A stretch of 64,000 nt of DNA. It comes from Actinostola sp. cb2023 (Eukaryota; Cnidaria; Anthozoa; Actiniaria; Actinostolidae). Below are positions 27,001 through 39,258 of this stretch, piece by piece. Each line of letters opens with the position of its first letter. The first letter of the stretch is position 1. The notes beneath the pieces are model-generated. The model did not search any database, was not told where the DNA came from, and saw nothing but the letters and a program-made list of their open reading frames with translations. The position numbers were made by a program, and so were the translations under genes. The stretch lies in contig JAUJYZ010000408.1 of NCBI GenBank assembly GCA_033675265.1, positions 410,001 to 474,000 of the forward strand, written 5' to 3'.

Positions 27001-30000
27001 TATATAGTCTATTCCACTGTTATACATAATGATATACATGTAGTTTTATATAGTCTATTCCACTGTAATACATAATGATATACATGTAGTTTTATATTAT
27101 ATAAAACTACATGTATATCATTATGTATTACAGTGGAATAGACTATATAAAACTACATGTATATCATTATGTATTACAATGGAATAGACTATTAGTCTAT
27201 TCCATTGTAATACATAATGATATACATGTAGTTTTATATAGTCTATTCCACTGTAATACAAAATGATATACATGTAGTTTTATATAGTCTATTCCACTGT
27301 AATACATAATGATATACATGTAGTTTTATATAGTCTATTCCACTGTAATACATGATATACATGTAGTTTTATATACTGTAGTCTATTCCACTGTAATACA
27401 TAATGATATACATGTAGTTTTATATAGTCTATTCCACTGTAATACATAATGATATACATGTAGTTTTATATAGTCTATTCCACTGTAATACATAATGATA
27501 TACATGTAGTTTTATATAGTCTATTCCACTGTTATACATAATGATATACATGTAGTTTTATATAGTCTATTCCACTGTAATACATAATGATATACATGTA
27601 GTTTTACATAGTCTATTCCACTGTTATACATAATGATATACATGTAGTTTTATATAGTCTATTCCACTGTTATACATAATGATATATACATGTAGTTTTA
27701 TATAGTCTATTCCACTGTTATACAACAGGAGGGACTTTTGTGTGCGCATGCGTCGCCACAGTTCGATGAATACAAGATGTACTCGACACAAGTTGTTTGG
27801 TTCCAATGTTTACAGTTTTTGCGGACGTATTACGAGAATTGTATGTACGGAACACGCAGAAATGAATTCTTATAATGCTATCTTTGTGCCTTAAAGTTAT
27901 TTCATTGATCGAAATATTAGAGTATTATGCCTTTATTTGATATCAAATTCCTGTTCTATTGCTGTGCTAAATACTCTATTTTGGACAACATGGCGGCCAG
28001 CTGACATTGAGTAAACAGTTTGTCGACGTTGCAAGCTCAGTCGCGAAGAAGATGTAAGGGAAAGTAAATACATTTAGTCAATTCTTATACATATGGAATG
28101 TATATTATTATATTTTAGCTTTCATCAACACCAAATAAACTTCAAATAAACGAAGATAAACTTGGGTATGATGTCTGGAATACTCAATTATCCCAATCTT
28201 TAAAGTTAGTTATCTCGAAATTGAGCCGAAATCTCCACAATTTCCACAGCATAATTCATTAAAGTCATGTTTCCTGTTTTGAAAAATTCCAGTAACTTCT
28301 CTGGGAAAAATCGCTCGGTCGAAGATTTTCGACTATATCTTCGTCATAATTTGTAGAACGTGAATTAATCGTCAACACATTTATTATGGTATTCGTTTTA
28401 TGGTAGGGCCTCTTCTGTCAGTGTTCCAATGTTCTTGTAATATTCCCATCCAAGGTCATGTTTTTAGATATTATGCTGAGATCGGTCAAAGTGTAAACAT
28501 TTTATTGAAGTGTAAAGTTTGCATAAATTTCATTACTCAAAAATATACATTTTTTGCATATTGCTTGAAATCCAGCCCAAAACTCCACAAAAAAATTTCC
28601 ATTTCATAGAACTATGTACCATATGCTTTCAGTATATGCTATTGAGATTGTTGGAAAAAATGGCCAGAAGAGATAAAATTAGTTTTTCATGATAACAACA
28701 AAAATATCTTCATGGAAAGGTCGGGGAAGACATCTAAATTGTTTTCAAATTCGACGAAACTTTGTACAGGTATAGTAAATAAATACCACAAGACACCAGG
28801 ACAGTTTCAAGACTGTTGTTACAGTATTTATAGAAAAACAAATTAAGATATAATCCACAAAATTCCAGCTTGGGCTTCCTGTGCCGTTCAATATCAAACA
28901 AAATACGAATTTTGTGAATAGCCAGTGTGCAGTGAAAAGCCAGAATTAAATTAACATTTGACTATATTAAGCCTTTTTGTCGAACTCTGATGATCAAAAT
29001 AGCAACAGAATAAAATATAGCGTTATTATTACTATAATCGGTTTTTGCCTGCTTCCGAAATTACGCTTTTATGGTCCAGCGGTTAAGCGCATGCTCATGC
29101 AAATTTCCCTCCTGTTCTGTTATACATAATGATATACATGTAGTTTTATATAGTCTATTCCACTGTTATACATAATGATATACATGTAGTTTTATATAGT
29201 CTATTCCACTGTTATACATAATGATATACATGTAGTTTTATATAGTCTATTCCACTGTAATACATAATGATATACATGTAGTTTTATATAGTCTATTCCA
29301 CTGTATTTACATAATGATATACATGTAGTTTTATATAGTCTATTCCACTGTTATACATAATGATATACATGTAGTTTTATATAGTCTATTCCACTGTTAT
29401 ACATAATGATATACATGTAGTTTTATATAGTCTATTCCACTGTATTTACATAATGATATACATGTAGTTTTATATAGTCTATTCCACTGTAATACATAAT
29501 GATATACATGTAGTTTTATATAGTCTATTCCACTGTTATACATAATGATATACATGTAGTTTTATATAGTCTATTCCACTGTAATACATAATGATATACA
29601 TGTAGTTTTATATAGTCTATTCCACTGTTATACATAATGATATACATGTAGTTTTATATAGTCTATTCCACTGTAATACATAATGATATACATGTAGTTT
29701 TACATAGTCTATTCCACTGTTATACATAATGATATACATGTAGTTTTATATAGTCTATTCCACTGTTATACATAATGATATACATGTAGTTTTATATAGT
29801 CTATTCCACTGTTATACATAATGATATACATGTAGTTTTATATAGTCTATTCCACTGTTATACATAATGATATAAGTCATGTAGTTTTATATAGTCTATT
29901 CCACTGTATTTATACATAATGATATACATGTAGTTTTATATAGTCTATTCCACTGTAATACATAATGATATACATGTAGTTTTACATAGTCTATTCCACT

Positions 30001-33000
30001 GTTATACATAATGATATACATGTAGTTTTATATAGTCTATTCCACTGTTATACATAATGATATACATGTAGTTTTATATAGTCTATTCCACTGTAAGACA
30101 TAATGATATACATGTAGTTTTACATAGTCTATTCCACTGTTATACATAATGATATACATGTAGTTTTATATAGTCTATTCCACTGTTATACATAATGATA
30201 TACATGTAGTTTTATATAGTCTATTCCACTGTTATACATAATGATATAAGTCATGTAGTTTTATATAGTCTATTCCACTGTTATACATAATGATATACAT
30301 GTAGTTTTATATAGTCTATTCCACTGTATTTACATAATGATATACATGTAGTTTTATATAGTCTATTCCACTGTAATACATAATGATATACATGTAGTTT
30401 TACATAGTCTATTCCACTGTTATACATAATGATATACATGTAGTTTTATATAGTCTATTCCACTGTTATACATAATGATATACATGTAGTTTTATATAGT
30501 CTATTCCACTGTAAGACATAATGATATACATGTAGTTTTACAGTCTATTCCACTGTTATACATAATGATATACATGTAGTTTTATATAGTCTATTCCACT
30601 GTTATACATAATGATATACATGTAGTTTTATATAGTCTATTCCACTGTTATACATAATGATATAAGTCATGTAGTTTTATATAGTCTATTCCACTGTTAT
30701 ACATAATGATATACATGTAGTTTTATATAGTCTATTCCACTGTATTTACATAATGATATACATGTAGTTTTATATAGTCTATTCCACTGTAATACATAAT
30801 GATATACATGTAGTTTTACATAGTCTATTCCACTGTTATACATAATGATATACATGTAGTTTTATATAGTCTATTCCACTGTTATACATAATGATATACA
30901 TGTAGTTTTATATAGTCTATTCCACTGTTATACATAATGATATTAATACATGTAGTTTTATATAGTCTATTCCACTGTAATACATAATGATATACATGTA
31001 GTTTTATATAGTCTATTCCACTGTAATACATAATGATATACATGTAGTTTTATATAGTCTATTCCACTGTAATACATAATGATATACATGTAGTTTTATA
31101 TAGTCTATTCCACTGTAATACATAATGATATACATGTAGTTTTATATAGTCTATTCCACTGTTATACATAATGATATACATGTAGTTTTATATAGTCTAT
31201 TCCACTGTAATACATAATGATATACATGTAGTTTTATATAGTCTATTCCACTGTAATACATAATGATATACATGTAGTTTTATATAGTCTATTCCACTGT
31301 TATACATAATGATATACATGTAGTTTTATATAGTCTATTCCACTGTTATACATAATGATATACATGCATTATTGAGGTCAGCTGTTGCCTTATTATTATT
31401 ATAACCAACCAGAGGTTGATGGAATTTTAAATCATGTTGAGGCCAGCGGTTGCCTTATTATTATTAAATATAACCAACCTGAGGTTGTTGGAATATTAAT
31501 TCATGTTGAGGCCAGCGGTTGCCTTATTATTATTATATCCAACCTGAGGTTGTTGGAATATTAATTCATGTTGAGGCCAGCGGTTGCCTTATTATTATTA
31601 AATATAACCAACCTGAGGTTGTTGGAATATTAATTCATGTTGAGGCCAGCGGTTGCCTTATTATTATTATATCCAACCTGAGGTTGTTGGAATATTAATT
31701 CATGTTGAGGCCAGCGGTTGCCTTATTATTATTATATCCAACCTGAGGTTGTTGGAATATTAATTCATGTTGAGGCCAGCGGTTGCTTTATTATTATTAT
31801 AACCAACCTGAGGTTGTTGGTATGTTAATTCATGTTGAGGCCAGCGGTTGCCTTATTATTATTACATCCAACCTGAGGTTGTTGGATTGTTTTTATGGCT
31901 TTGAGGGACAGGCATTTGTTCGGCGACATTGTGTTGTTATCAGTCTGCCAGCCATCCCTGCCATTGTTCATGTTTTGTTTTAATGTATTGTACATAATAA
32001 GTCTTGGTTATATGTTGTTTGTAAATATTCGTTTACATAGGTGTGTAGTGAATATACTCGTAAGCATTTCCAACTTTATATTGCCATTCTTAGTTGTCTT
32101 TCATTTCAGAATGTCTCGCCGTGTTTCAACTCGTTTGAGACGTCCTTCAGCTGTTGTCTTGGAAGATGAGCAAGTTCAGCCTCCAAGAAGAAGAAGGCGT
32201 ATAGAGCAGAATAATCCAAGTGAAGGACAACTAAATATGGATGAATTAGTTGAGGTGGCGGCAAATGCAGTTCTAGCAAAACTGCAGACACCAGCTTCTC
32301 AACAAGTTGTCTCAGAAACACCTCTGGGTGTTAATTCAAATACTATTGATAATGCAAGTAATAGAGATGAAACACAATCTGAGGCAGCAGTGAATGTACA
32401 TGGGTCAATTGCTGTTGTCTCAGAAAACTTCTCTAACCAAGCCGAGGTAGCAGCAAATGTACAAGGGTCAGTTGCTGCTGTCTTAGGCAACTTATCTGGC
32501 CAGAATGGGCTAGTAAATCCTCATCTAGGTCAGCCTAAGGATATTTTTGTGTCGTCAGACATTCCTATCGATATGAGCGTGCCCGAAAAGATCAAAACTA
32601 AGATTTGGTCCAATGAGTATGTGGATTTTGGCATACTCTTAAATAAGATGACAGACCAGGCCAGTTATCATTTGTGCCTTGACACAAAATCTACAAGTGG
32701 ACAACCATTGATTACTTTGGAATCAAATAACAAACCAAAGAAAATTAATTCAATTGAGGTTTGGACCTCGGCATATCAAGTATTTGTGGGTGTATACACA
32801 CAGAAATATCCATCCGAGGCACCAGGATTAATGAAATATAGCGAGATTGTGAGGGAGTTGGCAGCAAGGGGTTGTAATTGGCAATATTATGATGCGAATT
32901 TTCGCTATTTACGCCAAAATGATCACAAGTCTTGTTCATGGGGTTCTGTTCATTGGGAGTTATGGATAAGAGCACAACCTGCAACTGGACATAATGCAAA

Positions 33001-36000
33001 TGGTCAGTATAAAAAGAATGTATATGATATGAAACCAAAGTCTAAGGAAACACTAGTGCCGAAGGGCTTTTGTTGGAGATATCATAAAGGCATGAAATGT
33101 GATGGCTGTAAATACAGTCATTCCTGTCCTTTGTGTGAAAAGAGCCACCAGATGATAAATTGTTCTTTTCGTGTCTCAAAGGAAAAACCTCATGCTGCCA
33201 ATACTTCCTCTTCCAACACCAGTAAGCGTAAATAGGTTGGAGTTCTTGCTTATAGGTTATGAATCACAAAAGGTTTGTTTTTTAGTTGAAGGTTTTAAAT
33301 TTGGTTTTCCACTTTTCTCTGTTGGTCAAAGTAGATCATTTGAATCACACAATTTTACATTTGTTAGATGACTTTCTCATCATTCAGTCTACTGAATATG
33401 AATGTTCTATAAGTCTAAGATTATTCCTGGAATTATGTCATTTTCTGGGCGTTCCCATGGCACCAGAAAAAACATTTGGACCATCCACCACATTGACTTT
33501 TGCAGGTGTTGAATTAGACACCATACTTTGTGAGTCTCGCCTGCCTCAAGATAAATTGACAAAATGCATGAGCTTGATTTCAGTATTTATGAAAAGGAAA
33601 AAGGCAAACTTGAAAGAGTTGCAGTCTCTTATTGGGTCTCTTAATTTTGCTTGTTCCGTTGTTGTACCAGGTCGAGCATTTCTGAGAAGACTAATTGATT
33701 TATGTATTGGGCTGAAACACCCAAGTCATTTTGTACGTATTTCAAAAGAGGTTAAAGCTGATTTGCTTGTTTGGCAGCAATTCTTTCAAGAGTATAATGG
33801 CAAATCCTTTTTCCTTAGTGATATTTGGCATGATAGTATATCTCTGCAATTATTTACTGATGCATCAGGGGCTCTTGGTTATGGAGCAGTTTTTGGTTCT
33901 CACTGGTGCTATGGTATATGGCCTAGGGAATGGTTGGGTCTTAATATTGCCATTCTTGAATTTTACCCTATAGTCCTTAGTTTGTTTTTGTGGGGTGAAC
34001 ATATTAGAGATAAGTGCATTACATTTTTCACAGATAACGAATCTCTAGTTTACGTGATAAATAAGTCATCATGCAAGGATAAAGTTTTAATGATTTTTGT
34101 GCGTAAACTTGTGCTGGTTTGTTTGAAACATAATATATTGTTCAAAGCAAAACATATCCCAGGAATCAAAAACAACCTTGCAGATGCTTTATCTCGTTCA
34201 CAGATGCAACGTTTCAAGCAGCTAGCACCAGCTTACATGGATCCTTTGCCAACTATAATTCCACCATATCTTCTTCCTACAAACTGGCAGTTATAGTAGA
34301 AGAATTATTGTCGGCTAGTTTGCAGAAGTCTTCTCTTCCAACTTATCGTAGAGCGTGGAAACTTTTGGAGCAATTTCACTTGAGCATCTTTGTTGATTCA
34401 AACTTTTCTTTGCCTATCATGCCTACAACATTGGCATTATTTATAGCTTATTTATTTGACCACAAATATGCTTCGTCGACAGTAAACACCTATGTTTCTG
34501 CCCTTGGTTACTACCATCGCTTAGCAGGGCTTAGTGATCCCACTAAAACATTTTATGTGATTGAAATGCTTAAAGGTTATGGTAAAAAGAGCCATAAGGT
34601 AGATTCACGAATACCAATTACACTTCCCATTTTGGTACGCATTATGCAAGCTGGTGATATTATTTGTATTTCACCTTATCGATCACTAATGTTTAGAGCA
34701 ATGTGCTCTTTGGCATTTTTTGCCTTTCTTCGAATAGGTGAGATTACAGGATCCAGCAAAACACAAAGTACCAGTAATGCAGTTTTGAATCTTAGTCAAG
34801 TGTCTAGACAGTCTGCAGAAAATGGCTATGTACTTTCAATGAAAGTTACATTTTTAGACTTCAAACATCATTACAATCAAAACAATGTTTCTATTGTTGT
34901 GACTAGACAATCCAAAGCATGTCCTGTTCAAGCGCTTTTGAATTATGTTTCTGTTCGTGGAACAACAAATGGTCCACTGTTTGTTAATCAAGATGGGTCA
35001 CTAGTTTTAAGAAGTGAGTTCACAAATATGCTTTCTTCTGCACTCAGAATATGTGACTTGGACCCGAATAGATATAAAGGCCATAGCTTTAGGATTGGTG
35101 CAGCTACTTATGCAGCAGAACAAGGATTTTCAGATGCTAAAATTAGGTATATGGGTAGATGGAAATCGGATGCTTTCAAAAAAAAATATAAGGATATCTT
35201 CCTTGAACTCAGTTACATAAATGTACATGTAAGGGGCTTTAGTGTTATGTCTTGCAGGTGCTGCATAACCTCGAGTTTTTCTTACTTTTCAAAACTTTCA
35301 GTTTATACAATGTATGTTGCTACTTGCAGGTGCAGTAGCTTCTATAATTTTTCATGATAATAATTTACTTCTGTGCTTAGTTGTTAATTTTTGTCAAATA
35401 GAAATCTGTGCTTGGGTGGGGCGGCCCCTGCTTTGCTGTGGCTGTGGCGGTTTATGGCCCTCACCTTTGCTGGCAATATGTATATCAATTGCAGTTATCA
35501 TGTTTTGGTAATTGATTATATCAGATATATATTAAACCGGCTATGTGTTAATTTCACATAGCCATTTTTATCCCATACTGAGTCATTGTATTGCCTTTGC
35601 AAACAGAGCACAGCACATATTTCAGTTTGACAAAAAATGTTTATCATTGAAAGGGAGATTGGGGCATAAATGCATTATTTGCTTGCAAATAAATATTTTA
35701 TGCAACAATTGAGCCTTTATTTGTAATTTATCCCATGATGCAATGGGAGGTTTGGTTGGCTGGGGGGTAGAGCTATTGCAGCCCCCTCTAGGTCATTCTT
35801 GTTGACAACTGATGGCGCGTACTTTGATACGTTGACACACGGAATTTTCACTCAACCCACCTCCTCCCCAGCTCCAGCCTCTTTATTGTATCTAGTTATT
35901 ATTAGGGCGGTTTATGGCCCTCACCTTTGCTGGCAATATGTATATCAATTGCAGTTATCATGTTTTGGTAATTGATTATATCAGATATATATTAAACCGG

Positions 36001-39000
36001 CTATGTGTTAATTTCACATAGCCATTTTTATCCCATACTGAGTCATTGTATTGCCTTTGCAAACAGAGCACAGCACATATTTCAGTTTGACAAAAAATGT
36101 TTATCATTGAAAGGGAGATTGGGGCATAAATGTAGTTTTATATAGTCTATTCCACTGTTATACATAATGATATTAATACATGTAGTTTTATATAGTCTAT
36201 TCCACTGTAATACATAATGATATACATGTAGTTTTATATAGTCTATTCCACTGTAATACATAATGATATACATGTAGTTTTATATATACTAGTCTATTCC
36301 ACTGTAATAATGATATAAATGTACATGTAGTTTTATATAGTCTATTCCACTGTAATACATAATGATATACATGTAGTTTTATATAGTCTATTCCACTGTA
36401 ATACATAATGATATACATGTAGTTTTATATAGTCTATTCCACTGTAATACATAATGATATACATGTAGTTTTATATAGTCTATTCCACTGTAATACATAA
36501 TGATATACATGTAGTTTTTTAGTCTATAGTCTATTCCACTCCACTGTAATACATAATGATATACATGTAGTTTTATATAGTCTATTCCACTGTAATACAT
36601 AATGATATACATGTAGTTTTATATAGTCTATTCCACTGTAATACATAATGATATACATGTAGTTTTATATAGTCTATTCGCATAGACTATAGTTTCTTTT
36701 TCTCTTGATCATTTTCTTGTTTTGTCAATTTTGCAAAGCACCTTAGAACATTAGTATTTGTGTGCTATATAAATAAAATTAGTAGAGGTAATCATACAGT
36801 TTCGAGTTCAATTTGGAAATAATTTGCACGAGTGTGTTTTTCAAAGAGTATCAAAATTGCACGAGCCCGTAGGGCGAGAGTGCAATTTGAGCTCTTTGAA
36901 AATCACACGAGTGCAAATTATTCCAAATTGAACGAGAAATCGTATGATTACCAATTAATAATATTATTATTATTCATGAAAAAAAAAGAGTATTTTTTTT
37001 CATGTATATTATTATTATTATTATTAAATTATTATTATTATATATTTCCATTGGGGCAGATCGAGCTTCTCAATATATCAACAACAACAAACCCAATAGA
37101 GCAATACCTCATTTTATTGTTTTATTGACTTCTAATTTAGAATCTATACTATTGTGGTTGATATACCGAGACAACTAGAGCTCACCATGGCAACAATATG
37201 TTAAACTAAGTTACTTATTACACTGCAATATATCTATTACACTGTACCTTGCTAAAGTTCGTCTTGCAGGGTTTTTGTAATCCACAATGACAAACACATG
37301 GGCAAGGACTTCAAGACATGTCTCAAATGCTGTGTCATCTCTAGTGACAGCTTCATTTATAGCAATACTAATCTATTGTGAAGACATTAGGAGAATGAAT
37401 ACATGACAACTATATTTGTATGACATATTGTTCTGTATTGCTGACAGTACACTTCCCTGATTCCAGAGGCTCACTTTCATGCAGACCTCCATGTAAATAT
37501 GACAGCAGTAAAGCATGTCAAATACAATCGACCAATCAGCAAATTTGTAAGACAATCCCCCTTTGCAGATTGGTCGATTGTATTTGACATGTTTGACTGC
37601 TGGCATATTTACATGGAGGTCTGCATGAAAGTGAGATTCATAGCGTCTGCGACCAGAGGCTCTAGGCTCTAGAACAGCAAGGGGTCGTTGCTCCACAGCA
37701 AAATAAAAAACAACAACATAATTTTCAGAGAGAATTTGGCAGAACCTCTGGGACCAGGCTAGCAGTGACATGCAAGTGTAAGAGCAAAAACATTTTTTAA
37801 TACTAACTAAATGCAAATACAGTTGAACCTCTACTAATGGCCACCTCCCCACAACAGCCACCTCTCTGTAACGACCAGGGTTTATTGTCCCAGCCACCAG
37901 CATTAGCCCATGCATTTGTTATCAAAACCTCCCTACAAACGGCCACAAAATTTAGTCCCGAGGTGGCCATTGTGGAGTCAGGTTTGACTGTACATTGAAA
38001 AGCTAATAATTAATTACCTTTTTCAATAATGCTGCTTGTTTCAAACTATCATCTTCATGCAAACATGCCAAGAGTAGTGCAAATGGAGAGTCACCATCTG
38101 CTGACTGCTGTAAAGCTGTTTAAAAGGAATAAATATGAACAATATAAGCCTACATGTATGTACCTTGATGTTCGTGTCTCGACGTAGTCACTTTTTCGCT
38201 TCAACGACCTTTCACAGGTCATAAGAATTTATATACTACCGAAATCACTCGACTGTTAGCACCGCCAAAATAACGATCAATCGTGTTTTGAATTTCGGTT
38301 AACTCACGTGACCATTTGGAGAGCTCCAATTTTGGACATGTGACATTCAAATAGGTCTCCATTGATCAGAAAAGAGTGAGAAACTATATAATGTCACATG
38401 ACCATTTGGAGCTCTAAACTAAATTCAAAACGCGATCGATCGTTATTTTGGCGGTGCTAACAGTCGAGTGATTTCGGTAGTAATACAAGTTTACATTCGT
38501 TTAATGCTTCAGAAATGGTGTTTCTATTTCTATTTGTTACTAAAAACTATATTGTGCTGATTGGACTACTAGCTACAACATGTATGTCACGGGAGTATAG
38601 TGGTGGAACGCCTAAAATGACCCTGGGGTGGGGTATTTGAACGACTTTTTGGTCCGGGGGGGGGGGGGGGGGGGGGGGGGAATTTGAACAACAAACCCAA
38701 TTGCAGACCTGCCAACTCTCCCGGTTTAGCCGGGAGTCTCCAGATTTTGGACCTCAACTCCCGGTCTCCCGGTTTGAAGACAAAATCTCCCGGCTAAACA
38801 CGATTTACGGTGAAATTGCGTAATACAACGGAACGATCTTTTTCAATACCAGAATATGCGTCTTTTTATGTGAAACGCTCGTTTATTCGATTATCAGGCG
38901 ACATAAATCTCCTATTTTTTTTTAAGAAGGGGGGGGGGGGGGGGGAGGTTCGGAAATGTTCAGGGCAGTCCACCATTTTGTTTTTGGTATTAAAGCACGC

Positions 39001-39061
39001 TAATTTAGCCTATTTTACCCAGTCTCAAGATTTGAGTGCTCGGGGGGTTGGCAGGTCTGCA

Positions 39062-39108
<47 letters not shown>

Positions 39109-39223
39109 ACATTATAAGCTTAGTTATAAATGTATTTTAATATTTTAAGTTGTTTTCTTCATCAGCATCAATAACAAAAGGACAGCAACAGCTACAGCAA
39201 CAACAACTTAATTTACTGTTGTT

Positions 39224-39258
<35 letters not shown>

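Larger units (their letters stand above)
31370..36132 (+). mobile_element. DIRS/Ngaro-type tyrosine-recombinase retrotransposon, defective
   Basis: The element interrupts a satellite monomer (GATATACAT | GCATTATT on the left, GGGCATAAAT | GTAGTTTTATA on the right) without a target duplication, as expected for recombinase-mediated integration. The order is a 65-bp tandem leader, a gag-like frame, reverse transcriptase-RNase H, tyrosine recombinase, then two copies of a 225-bp repeat (35444-35675, 35908-36132) with a spacer between. Such split direct repeats (B1-A2-B2) are diagnostic of this order. The spacer begins GCATTATT, as does the left end. The reverse transcriptase lacks its central part and is frame-disrupted, so this copy is inactive. 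Confidence 0.9.

Noticed and set aside
37373..37915. 180-codon minus-strand frame
   Set aside because: Spans a near-perfect palindrome and a MITE; only the neighbouring exon at 37248-37372 is supported.
38810..39148. 112-codon frame rich in glycine
   Set aside because: Crosses two oligo-G tracts and a MITE; no similarity.
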